64,000 nucleotides of DNA from Novosphingobium sediminicola (GTDB lineage: Bacteria; Pseudomonadota; Alphaproteobacteria; Sphingomonadales; Sphingomonadaceae): positions 124,001-188,000 of the forward strand of contig NZ_JACIDX010000010.1 of assembly GCF_014196525.1 (NCBI RefSeq). The letters are read 5' to 3'. Below the pieces are notes generated by a model. That model searched no databases, was not told where the DNA came from, and saw only the letters and a list, made by a program, of their open reading frames with translations. Position numbers and translations under genes: made by a program. Shown here in pieces: positions 35,996-47,002 of the stretch. The stretch's first letter is position 1. Each line of letters starts with the position of its first letter.

Positions 35996-37228
35996 ATGGC
36001 CTATTGGGGGTCCCTTGCGTTGTCCATTCATCTTGATGCATCGGCTGTAGTTCGCGCCCTCGCGCCCAACGAACCCGTTATCCTCAATCGCCCGCAAGCT
36101 GCTGCGCGCGCTGCCCGCTTCTTTGTTGAGAAGTTTCCGGGCAAGTCGCTCTATGCCGTGAAGGCCAATCCTTCGCCCGACCTGCTGGCCGTGCTGTGGG
36201 AAAATGGCGTCACGCATTACGACACCGCCAGCATTGTCGAGATCCGCCTCGTTCGCGAAACGCTGGGCGCCGAGCCGACCCTGTGCTTCATGCACCCGGT
36301 CAAGCCGGTGGCCGCGATCCACGAGGCTTATCATATCCATGGCGTCCGCACCTTCAGCCTGGACAGCCAGGAAGAGCTGGAAAAGATCGTCGAGGCCACC
36401 CGCGACCGTGACGGCAATGCGGCCACCGACCTTTCGCTCTGCGTGCGTCTGCGCGTGTCGAGCGAATATTCGGAGCTGAGCCTCGCGTCGAAGTTCGGGA
36501 TCGATCTGGCGGATGCCGCTCCGCTGCTTCAGGCCACTCGTCAGGTTGCCGATTGCCTTGGCATCTGCTTCCACGTCGGTTCGCAGGCGATGACGCCTTT
36601 TGCCTATGTTCAGGCGCTGGAACGCGTGCGCGCCGCGATTGTCGATGCGTCGATCACGGTGGACATCATTGACGTTGGCGGCGGCTTCCCCTCGATCTAT
36701 CCGGGGATGGAGCCTGCGCCGATGGAGGATTATTTCGCCTCGATCCACCGCGCCGCTGAATCGCTGCCGGTGTCCTACTCGTCCGAGCTGTGGTGCGAAC
36801 CGGGCCGGGCGCTGTCGGCGGAATATAACTCGATGATCGTGCAGGTGGAAAAGCGCCGCGGCAACGAGCTGTTCATCAACGAGGGCGCCTATGGCGCGCT
36901 CTATGACGCGGCCCATGTCGAATGGCGTTTCCCGGTCAAGTGTCTGAACCCCGAGCGTGACAGCGCCGAGGAAGACTTCGCCTTCTATGGCCCGACCTGC
37001 GACGATGCCGACTATATGGAAGGCCCGTTCCGTCTGCCCGCCAATATCCAGCCCGGCGATTACATCGAAATCGGCATGCTGGGCGCCTATGGCGCGGCAA
37101 TGCGCACGCGCTTCAACGGCTTTGGTACCGGTATGGTGGCCGAAGTTGGCGATGAGCCGATGGCGACGCAATATTGCGGCACCCGCCGCGATCCGCGCCA
37201 TTCGGATAATGTGGTGCGCCTGCGTTAA
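35996..37228 (+). CDS. Ornithine/lysine decarboxylase, alanine-racemase-fold type
   Basis: A 410-residue PLP decarboxylase that makes putrescine (or cadaverine), the diamine needed by the carboxynorspermidine enzymes just upstream. The PLP lysine is in LYAVKANPSPDLLA (about residue 57). HVGSQAMTPFAY, VGGGFPSIYPG and WCEPGRALSAE build the PLP site. The catalytic cysteine is in GPTCDDADYM. The ATG at 35996 gives the usual length; the frame is open to 35882. It has its own promoters, separate from the nspC operon. Confidence 0.9.
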   Translation: MAYWGSLALSIHLDASAVVRALAPNEPVILNRPQAAARAARFFVEKFPGKSLYAVKANPSPDLLAVLWENGVTHYDTASIVEIRLVRETLGAEPTLCFMHPVKPVAAIHEAYHIHGVRTFSLDSQEELEKIVEATRDRDGNAATDLSLCVRLRVSSEYSELSLASKFGIDLADAAPLLQATRQVADCLGICFHVGSQAMTPFAYVQALERVRAAIVDASITVDIIDVGGGFPSIYPGMEPAPMEDYFASIHRAAESLPVSYSSELWCEPGRALSAEYNSMIVQVEKRRGNELFINEGAYGALYDAAHVEWRFPVKCLNPERDSAEEDFAFYGPTCDDADYMEGPFRLPANIQPGDYIEIGMLGAYGAAMRTRFNGFGTGMVAEVGDEPMATQYCGTRRDPRHSDNVVRLR

Positions 37229-37250
37229 GGCCTTCGCAAAAGAGACAAAA

Positions 37251-37284
37251 AGGGGCGGCTCGGCAACGGGTCGCCCTCTTTTTT
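37251..37284 (+). terminator. Terminator after the decarboxylase gene
   Basis: AGGGGCGGCT pairs with GGTCGCCCTC-type bases across a short loop and is followed by TTTTTT. It lies 22 bases after the stop. Confidence 0.8.
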
Positions 37285-37351
37285 GTCCATTGCCTCGAAA
37301 ACGGCACGGCAAGGGGTTTCGCTTGGGGCCTGCGCATCCTACATGCTGGAC

Positions 37352-37834
37352 ATGGCCCGCCCGACTCCGACACAGTTCGACAAGAAAAAGACCGTTGCCG
37401 AAAACCGGCGCGCGCGTTTCGACTATTTCATCGAGGATAAGCTGGAGGCGGGCATCGCTCTCACCGGCACCGAGGTGAAGTCCTTGCGCTTTGGCGAAGG
37501 CTCGATTGCCGAAGCCTATGCCGAGGTGCGCGATGGTCAGGTCTGGCTGGTCAATGCCAATGTGCCCGAATTCAGCCATGGCAACCGCTTTAACCATGAG
37601 CCCAAACGCCCGCGCAAATTGCTCCTGCACGAACGCGAGATCGCCAAGCTGACCGGCGCGGTGGAGCGCAAAGGCATGACGCTGGTGCCGCTCTCGGTCT
37701 ATTTCAACGGACGGGGCCGGGCCAAGGTCGAACTGGCGCTGGCCAAGGGCAAGAATGACGCAGACAAGCGCAACACGATCAAGGAGCGCGAATGGAAGCG
37801 TGATCAGGCCCGGATCATGAGGGAATACAAGTGA
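37352..37834 (+). CDS. smpB: SsrA-binding protein SmpB
   Basis: A 160-residue basic RNA-binding protein that delivers tmRNA to stalled ribosomes for trans-translation. [29 protein letters not shown] is the conserved beta-barrel start, and [15 protein letters not shown] then [14 protein letters not shown] form the C-terminal tail that enters the mRNA channel. The ATG at 37352 fits the family. The next gene overlaps its stop by four bases. Confidence 0.95.
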   Translation: MARPTPTQFDKKKTVAENRRARFDYFIEDKLEAGIALTGTEVKSLRFGEGSIAEAYAEVRDGQVWLVNANVPEFSHGNRFNHEPKRPRKLLLHEREIAKLTGAVERKGMTLVPLSVYFNGRGRAKVELALAKGKNDADKRNTIKEREWKRDQARIMREYK

Positions 37835-38400
37835 GCGGGCGGCGGCTCGTTTCTCTGTCCAATTGGGCGCGAAACCTGCTGCCCACCCGGTCGGCTTTGG
37901 AAAAGAGCCGCATTATCGCCCCCTTTGCCCATCTGGTGCTGCGCGCCGATCTGTGGCGGTTTAATCGGCGCAGCGTGCCGCGCGGGGTGGCGGTCGGCCT
38001 GCTGGTCGGCATTTTCGCGCTGATCCCCGGTGTGCAATTGGTGGGCGCGGCGCTGATGTGCGTGCCCTGGCGCGGGAATATCCCGCTGGCGGGCGCGATG
38101 ACCTTCCTTTCCAATCCGGCCACCACGCCTTTCATCATGGTGGGCGCGATTTCGGTGGGTAACAATTTCGGCTTCCACGCCGATCTGAACGCGCTCGATC
38201 ACCTGTATCGCAGCGGGGCAGGGTTAACGGAATGGGGCCGCTGGCTGCTTTCGGATGGCGCGCCTGCGCTGTTGCTGGGGCTGGGCGTTATTTCGCTGGT
38301 CAGCGCGGCGGTGGGCTATGTGGTGGCCGCGCTGGTCTGGCGGCGGGTGGTGTTGGTGCGTCATGCGCGGCGGCGGCAACGCGCTGGCGCGCAAGGCTGA
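37831..38400 (+). CDS. DUF2062 membrane protein
   Basis: A 189-residue protein with the DUF2062 core: [25 protein letters not shown] and [18 protein letters not shown]. It has three to four membrane helices, the last at about residues 145-172, followed by an Arg-rich tail. Function unknown. It is encoded in the smpB-cckA stretch with a GTG start overlapping the smpB stop, and the cckA start lies five bases after its end, so the three genes form an operon. Confidence 0.85.
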   Translation: MSGRRLVSLSNWARNLLPTRSALEKSRIIAPFAHLVLRADLWRFNRRSVPRGVAVGLLVGIFALIPGVQLVGAALMCVPWRGNIPLAGAMTFLSNPATTPFIMVGAISVGNNFGFHADLNALDHLYRSGAGLTEWGRWLLSDGAPALLLGLGVISLVSAAVGYVVAALVWRRVVLVRHARRRQRAGAQG

Positions 38401-38405
38401 ACGAG

Positions 38406-40859
38406 ATGATGACGGGGGAGCAGGAGCGCGGCGGCAGGCTGGCGCCGGGGATCGGGCTGTTGGCGGTGGCGGTTGCCCTGCTGTTCAGCGCGGGTCTGGT
38501 GTGGCTGGCAACGCGGCAGATGGGCGCGGTGGCTGGCTTTGTCGGCGGCGCGCTGGTGCTGGGGGCTTCGGCTTTGATGCTGGGGCGCGGCGCGGGCGCG
38601 GCGCCCGATGCCGAGCCGGGCGAGCCTGATTGGGCGGTGACGGTGGCCGCGATTGAGGGCGATGCGGCTGTGGCGATCGTCGATCGCGCGGGGAGGCTGG
38701 TTTGCGCCAATGGCGCCTTTGAGGCCGGTTTTGGCGCATGGGCGCCCCCGGCTTTGCCTTTTGGCGACGCGGCGGGGGCTTTGGAGGATTTGGCGCGGGC
38801 GGCATGGCGCGATGGCGCGGCCTCTGATCGCGTGGCCGGGCCTGATGGCACGCGCTGGCGGATCGAGGTGGTGCGCGCGGGGCGGGCCGAATCCTATCTG
38901 ATCTGGCGATTGCATGCTCTGGCGGCGAGCGACCCGGTGGCTGAATTGTGCGATCATCTGGCGGGAAAGCTGGGCGTGGTGCTGGGCCATGCGGGGTTTT
39001 GCGCGGCTTTGGTCGAAACGGATGGCACTATTCGCGCGGCCAACAAGGTCTTTGCCCAAAGGTCGGGTGCGGAGGGCATGTTGGCGGGCCGCCCCTTCAT
39101 CGGCCTGTTGACGCAGGACGAGCAGGACCGAATTTTTTGGGCGCATGACGTCAAGCATTCGGTGCCTTTGACGCTGTTTTACCTGCCTTTGGTCGATCCC
39201 GACGGGCCGGATCTGGCGGATCCTCAGCAAAGCCCCTCGCTGATGCTGCTGGTTGATCAGGGCGTGGGCCTTGGCGGCAGCGGCGAGGTGAGCGCGGCGG
39301 TGCCGCATTTGCAGGCCTTGCTGGGCGGATTGCCGCTGGGGCTGGCGATGGCGGATCGCGATGGGCGGCTGCTGTTTGCCAATGCCGCCTTTATGCGCGC
39401 AGCAGGGCGCGAGGGCGGCGATATGCCGACCTATCCCACCGATCTGGTGGTGCGCGAGGATAAGGCGGCGCTGTCGGATGCGGTGCGTCGCTTTGGCTAT
39501 GGCGCGGCGACCAGCGGCGACGTTGCGGTGCGTCTGGCCGCGCAGCCCGAGGATCCGGTGTCGCTCAGCCTTGCGGGCGTGCGCGGGCTGGGTGAGGCAG
39601 CGGTTTTGCTGGGCCTGACCGATACGACCGAGGAGACGCGGCTGAAACGGCAGGTGGCGCAGGCGACCAAGATGCAGGCCGTGGGCCAGTTGGCGGGCGG
39701 GGTTGCGCATGATTTCAACAATGTGCTGACCGCGATCATCGGCACATGCGACCTGATGCTGCTGCGCCATACGCCGGGCGACAGCGACTATGACGATATT
39801 CAGCAGATCCGCGCCAATTCGAACCGCGCGGCCAGTCTGACGCGGCAGTTGCTGGCCTTCAGCCGCCAGCAAACCTTGCGGCCGCAGGTCTTGCAACTGC
39901 CCGATATTGTTTCGGATATTACACAGATGCTGCGCCGCCTGATTGGCGAGAAGATCCGGCTGGAGGTCAGCCATGACCGGGATCTGGGCGCGGTGCGGGC
40001 TGATCCGACGCAGGTGGAGCAGGTGATCGTCAACCTTGTGGTCAACGCGCGCGACGCCATGCAGGAGGCCTCGCGCAAGGTGGGCGGGGATGGCAGCGGG
40101 GCGCTGATGCTGGCCACGCGGCGGGTGCCGGCGGCCGATGTGCGCGCGATGGGCAGCGATATTCTGCCGATTGCCGATTACACGGCGCTGGTCGTGCGCG
40201 ACACGGGCGGGGGCATTCCGGGCGATATTCTGGGCAAGATCTGGGAGCCGTTTTTCACCACCAAGGAGCAGGGGCGCGGCACCGGGCTGGGGCTTTCGAC
40301 GGTCTATGGCATTGTAAAACAATCCGGTGGCTTCATCTTTGCCGATAATGTCGCGGCGCAGGATGGGGTGGCCGCGGGCGCGCGCTTCACGGTCTATCTG
40401 CCGGTGCATCATGGCGCGGTCGAGGCGGCGGCGCGTCCGTTGGAAGAGGTGAGCACCTGGGCGGGTGGCGGCGACATTCTGCTGGTTGAGGATGAGGATG
40501 CGGTGCGCGTGGTGGCCGAGCGGGCGCTGAGCCGGGCGGGCTATCAGGTGACAACGGCCAGCGATGGAGAAGAGGGTGTCGAGGCGGTGATGGCGCGGCG
40601 CGATTCGGGGGCTGCGATGTTCGATCTGGTGGTTTCCGACGTGGTGATGCCCGCGATGGACGGCCCGGCGATGGCGCGCGCCATTCGTGCGGTTGAGCCC
40701 GATTTACCGGTATTATTTATGTCAGGTTATGCCGAAGAGCAGTTGCGGCGTGAGATTGATATAGTAAATATGTATTTCATACCTAAGCCTTTTTCCGTAA
40801 ACCAGATTGCTGGGAAAGTGGCTGGAGTGCTGGCCAAAAAGGCTGGAAAGAAAGGTTGA
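38406..40859 (+). CDS. cckA: Hybrid sensor histidine kinase, CckA type
   Basis: An 817-residue hybrid kinase. Two N-terminal membrane helices (about 13-60) are followed by PAS-like sensor regions (about 80-400). The phospho-accepting His is in GGVAHDFNNVLTAIIG (about residue 435). The ATP-binding N box is NLVVNARDAM and the G boxes are DTGGGIP and GTGLGLSTVYG. A C-terminal receiver (about 690-817) has its Asp in SDVVMPAMDG (about 744). In alphaproteobacteria CckA feeds phosphate through ChpT to CtrA and CpdR and controls the cell cycle. The neighbourhood with recA supports this identity. Confidence 0.9.
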   Translation: MMTGEQERGGRLAPGIGLLAVAVALLFSAGLVWLATRQMGAVAGFVGGALVLGASALMLGRGAGAAPDAEPGEPDWAVTVAAIEGDAAVAIVDRAGRLVCANGAFEAGFGAWAPPALPFGDAAGALEDLARAAWRDGAASDRVAGPDGTRWRIEVVRAGRAESYLIWRLHALAASDPVAELCDHLAGKLGVVLGHAGFCAALVETDGTIRAANKVFAQRSGAEGMLAGRPFIGLLTQDEQDRIFWAHDVKHSVPLTLFYLPLVDPDGPDLADPQQSPSLMLLVDQGVGLGGSGEVSAAVPHLQALLGGLPLGLAMADRDGRLLFANAAFMRAAGREGGDMPTYPTDLVVREDKAALSDAVRRFGYGAATSGDVAVRLAAQPEDPVSLSLAGVRGLGEAAVLLGLTDTTEETRLKRQVAQATKMQAVGQLAGGVAHDFNNVLTAIIGTCDLMLLRHTPGDSDYDDIQQIRANSNRAASLTRQLLAFSRQQTLRPQVLQLPDIVSDITQMLRRLIGEKIRLEVSHDRDLGAVRADPTQVEQVIVNLVVNARDAMQEASRKVGGDGSGALMLATRRVPAADVRAMGSDILPIADYTALVVRDTGGGIPGDILGKIWEPFFTTKEQGRGTGLGLSTVYGIVKQSGGFIFADNVAAQDGVAAGARFTVYLPVHHGAVEAAARPLEEVSTWAGGGDILLVEDEDAVRVVAERALSRAGYQVTTASDGEEGVEAVMARRDSGAAMFDLVVSDVVMPAMDGPAMARAIRAVEPDLPVLFMSGYAEEQLRREIDIVNMYFIPKPFSVNQIAGKVAGVLAKKAGKKG

Positions 40860-40881
40860 TCTGAGCGGTTGGAATAATTTT

Positions 40882-40896
40882 GTTCCACCCTTGTTC
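40882..40896 (+). promoter_or_regulatory. LexA (SOS) box of recA
   Basis: GTTC-CACCCTT-GTTC matches the alphaproteobacterial LexA site GTTC-N7-GTTC exactly. It lies 70 bases before recA. A nearby GAAC (40902-40905) makes a second, shorter dyad with the right GTTC. Confidence 0.85.
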
Positions 40897-40966
40897 TTAT
40901 AGAACAAATCCGATACACAATGCCGTGTTGACCTTTGGCAACAGCGCCTTAGCAAGGAGACGGCAC

Positions 40967-42040
40967 GTGGCAGCTCAACTCAAGCTGATTCAAGAAGGCA
41001 AGGACAAGGACAGCATGGACCGTCAAAAGGCGCTGGAAGCCGCACTGGCACAAATTGATCGGGCGTTTGGCAAGGGTTCTGCCATGCGTCTGGGAGCCAA
41101 GGAGACGATGCAGGTGGAATCCATTTCCACCGGATCGCTGGGCCTTGATATTGCTCTGGGGATTGGCGGCTTGCCGCGTGGGCGTATCGTGGAAATCTAT
41201 GGCCCGGAAAGCTCGGGCAAGACCACGCTGGCGCTGCACGCGATTGCCGAGGCGCAGAAGGGCGGCGGCACGGCGGCCTTTGTGGACGCCGAACATGCGC
41301 TCGATCCGGTCTATGCCAAAAAGCTTGGCGTCGATATCGACAATCTGATCGTCTCGCAGCCCGATACGGGCGAACAGGCGCTGGAAATCGTCGATACGCT
41401 GGTGCGTTCGAATGCGATTGACGTGCTGGTGGTTGACTCGGTCGCCGCGCTGGTGCCGCGGGCCGAAATCGAGGGCGAAATGGGCGACAGCCATGTCGGC
41501 CTTCAGGCCCGTCTGATGAGCCAGGCGCTGCGCAAGCTGACCGGTTCGATCAGCCGCTCGCGTTGCATGGTGATTTTCATCAACCAGGTGCGCATGAAGA
41601 TCGGCGTGATGTACGGCAATCCGGAAACGACCACCGGCGGTAATGCGCTCAAGTTCTATGCTTCGGTGCGTCTGGACATTCGCCGCACCGGTCAGATCAA
41701 GGATCGCGACGATATCGTCGGCAATGCGACCCGCGTGAAGGTGGTGAAGAACAAGGTGGCGCCGCCCTTCAAGCAGGTCGAATTCGACATCATGTATGGC
41801 GAGGGCATTTCGAAGATCGGCGAAATCCTCGATCTGGGCGTAAAGGCCGGGATTGTGGAGAAATCAGGCGCGTGGTTCAGCTATGATTCGATCCGGATCG
41901 GGCAGGGACGTGAGAATTCGAAGAATTATCTGCGCGAGCATCCCGAGATTCGTGATCGCATCGAAAACGCGATCCGCGCTCAGACTGAAGGGCTTGCGGG
42001 CGAGATGATGGTTGGGCCTGATGCCGAAGACGATGCGTGA
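40967..42040 (+). CDS. recA: Recombinase A
   Basis: A 357-residue recombinase and SOS co-protease. Walker A is GPESSGKTT (about residue 80). [20 protein letters not shown] and the L1/L2 DNA loops ([30 protein letters not shown]) are intact. A GTG start at 40967 sits six bases after AAGGAGA. The 5' region holds a perfect SOS box. A terminator follows at 42069-42109. Confidence 0.98.
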   Translation: MAAQLKLIQEGKDKDSMDRQKALEAALAQIDRAFGKGSAMRLGAKETMQVESISTGSLGLDIALGIGGLPRGRIVEIYGPESSGKTTLALHAIAEAQKGGGTAAFVDAEHALDPVYAKKLGVDIDNLIVSQPDTGEQALEIVDTLVRSNAIDVLVVDSVAALVPRAEIEGEMGDSHVGLQARLMSQALRKLTGSISRSRCMVIFINQVRMKIGVMYGNPETTTGGNALKFYASVRLDIRRTGQIKDRDDIVGNATRVKVVKNKVAPPFKQVEFDIMYGEGISKIGEILDLGVKAGIVEKSGAWFSYDSIRIGQGRENSKNYLREHPEIRDRIENAIRAQTEGLAGEMMVGPDAEDDA

Positions 42041-42068
42041 TTCCTTCGGTTGAAGGTTGAAAATGAGT

Positions 42069-42109
42069 GGGGCGCGGGCGAAATTCACACTCGCGCCCCC
42101 AATTTTTTT
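42069..42109 (+). terminator. recA terminator
   Basis: GGGGCGCG (42069-42076) pairs with CGCGCCCC (42092-42099), followed by a run of seven T. Confidence 0.85.
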
Positions 42110-42230
42110 GACGTCGGCGGGAACAATCAGCAGAAACTGGGCAAAACCTTGCACTGTTCGGCAAAAACGATGGCTCTGATGGCGCCTTCCTGCTTGTCCG
42201 CCGCCCTCTGGTAGCTTATCGGCAAGCCCC

Positions 42231-44879
42231 ATGATCTCGACGAACGACATCCGCCGCTCCTTTCTCGAATACTTTGGCTCGAATGGCCATGACGTGGTGC
42301 CGTCTGCGCCGCTCGTGCCCTATAACGATCCGACGTTGATGTTCACGAATGCGGGCATGGTCCCGTTCAAGAACGTCTTTACGGGATTGGAGACGCGAGC
42401 GATCCCGCGTGCAACGAGCAGCCAGAAGTGCGTGCGCGCTGGTGGCAAGCATAACGATCTCGACAATGTCGGCTATACGGCCCGTCACCATACTTTCTTT
42501 GAAATGCTGGGGAATTTCTCTTTCGGCGATTATTTCAAGGAACAGGCGATCACGCATGCCTGGACGCTGCTGACCAAGGAATGGGGGCTGGCCAAGGACA
42601 AGTTGCTGGTCACTGTCTATCACACCGATGACGAGGCGTTCGGCCTTTGGCAGAAGATAGCGGGCCTGTCGGAGGATCGCATCATCCGCATTCCGACCAG
42701 CGACAATTTCTGGTCGATGGGCGATACCGGTCCTTGCGGGCCTTGCAGCGAGATCTTCTTTGACCACGGTGATCATATCTGGGGCGGCCCTCCGGGGTCT
42801 CCGGAAGAAGATGGTGACCGCTTCATCGAAATCTGGAACCTCGTTTTCATGCAGTTCGAGCAGCAGGCGGATGGCACGCGCCTGAGCCTGCCCAAGCCGA
42901 GCATCGACACCGGCATGGGGCTGGAGCGCATTGCCGCCGTGATGCAGGGCGAGCATGACAATTATGACATCGACACGTTCAAGGCGCTGATCGCGGCGAG
43001 CGAATCGCTGACAGGCGTGAAGGCGGAGGGCGATACCCGCGCCAGCCATCGTGTGATCGCGGACCACCTTCGTTCGACCAGCTTCCTGTTGGCTGACGGC
43101 GTGCTGCCCAGCAATGAAGGGCGCGGCTATGTGCTGCGCCGCATCATGCGCCGCGCGATGCGCCATGCCCATCTGCTGGGCGCGAAGGATCCGTTGATGC
43201 ATCGTCTGGTGCCTTCGCTGGTGACGGAAATGGGCGCGGCCTATCCCGAACTGGGCCGGGCGCAGGCGCTGATTCAGGAAGTGCTGGAGCGCGAAGAAAC
43301 CAAGTTCCGTCAGACGCTTGATAAGGGCCTGAAGCTGCTCGACGAGGCCACCGATGGTCTTGGCGAGGGCGGCACGCTGGCAGGTGAAACCGCCTTCAAG
43401 CTCTATGACACCTATGGCTTCCCCTATGACCTGACCGAGGATGCGCTGCGTTCGCGCGGGATCAATGTCGACAAGGACGGCTTTGACGCGGCGATGGCGC
43501 AGCAGAAGGCGGCCGCGCGCGCAGCATGGAAGGGCAGCGGCGAGGCCGCCGCCGGCGAAGTGTGGTTTGACATTGCCGAGCGCGTCGGGGCGACCGAGTT
43601 CACCGGTTATACCAGCACGACCGGTGAGGCGCAGATAGTCGCCATCGTCAAGGATGGCAAGGAAGTCGAAAGCGCCGGCGCAGGCGATGCGGTGACCATC
43701 ATCACCAATCAGACGCCGTTCTATGGCGAATCGGGCGGTCAGATGGGCGATGCGGGCACGATTACCGGTGCTGATGGTTTGGCCATTTCAATTGCCGACA
43801 CGGCTAAGCCGCTCGGCCGCCTGCACGCCCATGGCGGCAAGGTTGAGAGCGGCAGTGTCAAGGTAGGCGATGCGGTTGTGCTGGCGATTGATGTGGCGCG
43901 GCGCGATGCGATCCGGGCGAACCACTCGGCCACGCACTTGCTGCATGCTGCGCTACGCAATCGTCTGGGCGCGCATGTGACGCAGAAGGGGTCGATGGTT
44001 GCGCCCGAACGTCTGCGTTTCGACTTTTCTCAGCCCGTCGCGCTGACGGCCGAAGATATTGCGGCCATCGAGGCTGAGGTAAACGCGGAAATTCGCGGCA
44101 ATGAGGCGGTCAGCACCCGCCTGATGAGCCCGGAAGATGCAATTTCGGCGGGCGCGATGGCGCTGTTCGGCGAAAAATATGGCGAAGAAGTTCGCGTGCT
44201 GTCGATGGGCAGCAAGGCCGATGGCAAGAATTTCTCGGTCGAGCTTTGCGGCGGCACCCATGTGCGGGCGCTGGGCGATATTGGCGTTCTGCGCATCGTG
44301 AATGAAAGCGCGGTATCGAGCGGCGTGCGCCGGATCGAGGCGCTGACGGGCGAGGGCGCACGTCAATGGTTCGTGAACCGCGAGGAGCAATTGAAGGCTG
44401 CCGCGTCGGCTTTGCGCACCACGCCTGATGAGGTTGAGGCGCGCGTGGTGGCGCTGCTGGACGAGCGCAAGAAGTTGGAGCGCGAATTGGCCGAGGCCAA
44501 GAAGGCGCTGGCTTTGGGCGGCGGCAGCGCGGCGGCGCAGGCGGCGGATGAAACGATCAATGGCGTGACCTTCAGCGGTCAGGTTATTGACGGGTTGGAC
44601 GCCAAGGAATTGCGCGGACTTCTCGACACCGCCAAGCAGCGGATGGGCAGCGGCGTGGCTGTGATCGTGGCTGTCAATGAAGGCAAGGGCGCGATTGCTG
44701 CGGCTGTGACCGAAGATCTGACGGGTAAGGTCAGCGCGGTCGATCTGGTGCGCGCGGGCGTTGCGGCGTTGGGCGGCAAGGGCGGCGGCGGTCGTCCGGA
44801 TATGGCGCAAGGTGGCGGGCCGGATGGTGCCAAGGCCGCCGACGCGATTGCTGCGGTCAAGGCTGTGATTGCAGGGTAA
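42231..44879 (+). CDS. alaS: Alanyl-tRNA synthetase
   Basis: An 882-residue enzyme charging tRNA-Ala. The class II core has [20 protein letters not shown] and [17 protein letters not shown] (about residue 86). The editing domain carries the zinc ligands [11 protein letters not shown] (about 565) and [10 protein letters not shown] (about 673). The C-terminal coiled-coil and DHHA1 domain ends with [15 protein letters not shown] (about 850). Length is normal. A terminator-like hairpin with TTTT follows at 44904-44942. Confidence 0.97.
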   Translation: MISTNDIRRSFLEYFGSNGHDVVPSAPLVPYNDPTLMFTNAGMVPFKNVFTGLETRAIPRATSSQKCVRAGGKHNDLDNVGYTARHHTFFEMLGNFSFGDYFKEQAITHAWTLLTKEWGLAKDKLLVTVYHTDDEAFGLWQKIAGLSEDRIIRIPTSDNFWSMGDTGPCGPCSEIFFDHGDHIWGGPPGSPEEDGDRFIEIWNLVFMQFEQQADGTRLSLPKPSIDTGMGLERIAAVMQGEHDNYDIDTFKALIAASESLTGVKAEGDTRASHRVIADHLRSTSFLLADGVLPSNEGRGYVLRRIMRRAMRHAHLLGAKDPLMHRLVPSLVTEMGAAYPELGRAQALIQEVLEREETKFRQTLDKGLKLLDEATDGLGEGGTLAGETAFKLYDTYGFPYDLTEDALRSRGINVDKDGFDAAMAQQKAAARAAWKGSGEAAAGEVWFDIAERVGATEFTGYTSTTGEAQIVAIVKDGKEVESAGAGDAVTIITNQTPFYGESGGQMGDAGTITGADGLAISIADTAKPLGRLHAHGGKVESGSVKVGDAVVLAIDVARRDAIRANHSATHLLHAALRNRLGAHVTQKGSMVAPERLRFDFSQPVALTAEDIAAIEAEVNAEIRGNEAVSTRLMSPEDAISAGAMALFGEKYGEEVRVLSMGSKADGKNFSVELCGGTHVRALGDIGVLRIVNESAVSSGVRRIEALTGEGARQWFVNREEQLKAAASALRTTPDEVEARVVALLDERKKLERELAEAKKALALGGGSAAAQAADETINGVTFSGQVIDGLDAKELRGLLDTAKQRMGSGVAVIVAVNEGKGAIAAAVTEDLTGKVSAVDLVRAGVAALGGKGGGGRPDMAQGGGPDGAKAADAIAAVKAVIAG

Positions 44880-44903
44880 AGTTACTGATCTTATCAGTTT
44901 CCA

Positions 44904-44942
44904 AAGGGGCTATCGCAGGGAAGCTGCGGTGGCCCTTTTGCT
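44904..44942 (+). terminator. alaS terminator
   Basis: AAAGGGGC-TCGCAG pairs with CTGCG-GGCCCTTT with a two-base mismatch on each side; TTTTGCTTTT follows. Confidence 0.7.
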
Positions 44943-45024
44943 TTTGGCTGACGGACGGCGGCGCTTAAACATGATGCGCGAATATCGCCGGGCGCATCGC
45001 TCTGCGTCCGGCGACTGATCCTGC

Positions 45025-46803
45025 TTAACTGGCGCGTTCGCGCAGGCTGCTGCTTTTCAGTTTGGGTTTTTCGCTCAAGCCGCCGTCATGCATGATGATC
45101 TCGCGGTATTCGTCGCGTTTTTCGTGAATTGAGGCGATGACGAAGCCCATCGGCACGCCCAGTTCGACCAGCACCGCCTCGGACAATTGCAGCGTCGCCT
45201 CCAGCGTTTCGGGGATCGCATGCGTGGCCCCGGCGCGATACATGGCGGCGGCGTGGACAGTGTCGCGGGCGCGGGCCAGAATCGGCAGGTCCGGATATTG
45301 CGCGCGCAATTTCTTGACCAGACGCTGGGCGGTGCGCGGTTCATCCATGGTCAGAATGACGCAATTGGCGCGATCTAGGCCAAGTCTTTCAAGCATATGG
45401 CTCGATGATGCCTCACCGAACGTCGCACGATAGCCCTGGCGCACCGCGCCGGCGATCAGGTCGGGGTCGGAATCCACACCCACATAGGGCTTATCATGGG
45501 CCTTGAGCATATCCGCGACCAGTCGGCCAACGCGGCCAAAGCCGATGATGACGGCATGGGGCGCGGTTTCCTCATCAAGATTTTGCGCATGATGAGAGGC
45601 AGCATCGACCCGGCGTGCAAGCCGCCGTCCCGCCCAGGCCAAGAGCGGGGTCACGGTCAGGCCCAGCGCCGTTACCGTCTGCCAGAATTGCGCGGTCGAT
45701 GGCGCGATCAGCGAGGCGCCGCTGGCGGTGGCCAACACGATCAACGTGGTTTCCGAAGGGCTCGACATCAGGATGCCCGCCTCGGTGGCAACGCCGCGCC
45801 GCGCGCCGGTCAAACGCAGGATGCCCGCCGTCACCGCTGCCTTGACCACGACCACCCCGGCGGTGGCCGCGATGATCGCCACCCAGTTTTGCGCGACGGC
45901 GGCAAGGTCGATGCTCATCCCTACGGTGATCAGAAAGACGCCTAGTGCCAGACCCTTGAACGGGGCGATGATGCCTTCGACCTCGGTGTGATATTCGGTT
46001 TCGGCGATCAGCAGGCCCGCGATCAGCGCGCCGACGATGGGTGACAGGCCAACGCCCGCCGTGGCCAGAGCGGCTACGATCACCACCAGCAGGCTGGCCG
46101 AGAGGAAGAGTTCGGGGCTCTTGGTGCGCGCGGCCTGAGCGAACAGATGGGGCAGCATATAGCGGCCAAAGACCATCAGCACCGCCACCACCAGCGCGCC
46201 GTAACCCAGCGTTTGCGCCAGTTCCATCCAGCCCGCACCTTCGGCGCGCGGGGCAAGTGCGCCAAGCAGGAAGATGATCGGCACCAGCGCGAGATCTTCG
46301 AACAGCAGCATGGCCAACGCCGCGCGGCCAACCGGTGTGGTTGATCCGGCGATGGGCAGCACCAGCGCGGTGGAGGACATGGACAAGGCAAAGCCCAGCC
46401 CGATCGCGCCCGCCGCGCTTTGCCCCATCAGCTTCAGCCCGACCCCCAGCGTCAATGCCGCCAGCAGCAATTCCGCCGCACCCAGCCCAAGCACCTGTTT
46501 GCGCATGGCCCAGAGGCGATCAAAGGACAGTTCGAGCCCGACCGAGAACAGCAGCAGGATGATCCCGAATTCGGCAAAGGGTGCCAGCGCCTGCGCATCG
46601 GTGATCGTGACAAAGGCCAGCCAAGGCAGTTCCGCCACATGACGGCCAAGACCATAGGGGCCGACCAGCAGGCCGACCAGAATGAAACCGATCACCGGCG
46701 TGATGCGAAAACGAGCGAAAACCGGGATGACGATGCCCGCTGCGCCCAGAATGACCAGCGCATCGCCCAGCGGCGTGGAGGGAGAGAAAGAAACATGAGC
46801 CAT
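45025..46803 (-). CDS. Kef-type K+/H+ antiporter with RCK (TrkA-N) domain
   Basis: A 592-residue CPA2 transporter. Residues 1-390 hold about 12 membrane helices, including FAEFGIILLLFSVGLELSF, the typical CPA2 helix, and LVVIVAALATAGVGLSP. A cytosolic RCK domain (about 405-540) starts HAVIIGFGRVGRLVADML, an NAD-binding fold. It resembles YbaL/KefB and would exchange K+ for H+ in the inner membrane, possibly gated by nucleotides. The start at 46803 fits the first helix. No KefG/KefF partner is nearby. Confidence 0.9.
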   Translation of the reverse strand: MAHVSFSPSTPLGDALVILGAAGIVIPVFARFRITPVIGFILVGLLVGPYGLGRHVAELPWLAFVTITDAQALAPFAEFGIILLLFSVGLELSFDRLWAMRKQVLGLGAAELLLAALTLGVGLKLMGQSAAGAIGLGFALSMSSTALVLPIAGSTTPVGRAALAMLLFEDLALVPIIFLLGALAPRAEGAGWMELAQTLGYGALVVAVLMVFGRYMLPHLFAQAARTKSPELFLSASLLVVIVAALATAGVGLSPIVGALIAGLLIAETEYHTEVEGIIAPFKGLALGVFLITVGMSIDLAAVAQNWVAIIAATAGVVVVKAAVTAGILRLTGARRGVATEAGILMSSPSETTLIVLATASGASLIAPSTAQFWQTVTALGLTVTPLLAWAGRRLARRVDAASHHAQNLDEETAPHAVIIGFGRVGRLVADMLKAHDKPYVGVDSDPDLIAGAVRQGYRATFGEASSSHMLERLGLDRANCVILTMDEPRTAQRLVKKLRAQYPDLPILARARDTVHAAAMYRAGATHAIPETLEATLQLSEAVLVELGVPMGFVIASIHEKRDEYREIIMHDGGLSEKPKLKSSSLRERAS

Positions 46804-46873
46804 AGGGGCAGGCTAGGCGATGGGGGCGTGCATGTCACGGCTGGATCGGGGGTAGACATGGAATGTGGCGGTT

Positions 46874-46931
46874 TTGTCATGACTTAGTCATAAAAACACC
46901 ATCTGTTGCAAATCTTGCAACATCTATTGCA
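46874..46931. promoter_or_regulatory. Two palindromes upstream of the 47003 gene
   Basis: ATGACTTAGTCAT (46879-46891) is a perfect odd dyad and also makes a Pho-box-like direct repeat TTGTCAT-GACT-TAGTCAT from 46874. GTTGCAA-ATC-TTGCAAC (46905-46921) is a perfect 7-bp dyad, with a third TTGCA at 46927-46931. They probably bind dimeric regulators of the TPR gene. Confidence 0.45.
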
Positions 46932-47002
46932 TTTTTCGCTTTGCCAGTTGGGGCGAATCGGTTAGCCTCTCCTCAACGAAAAGAAGTTTGGGGATTTGTT
47001 GG

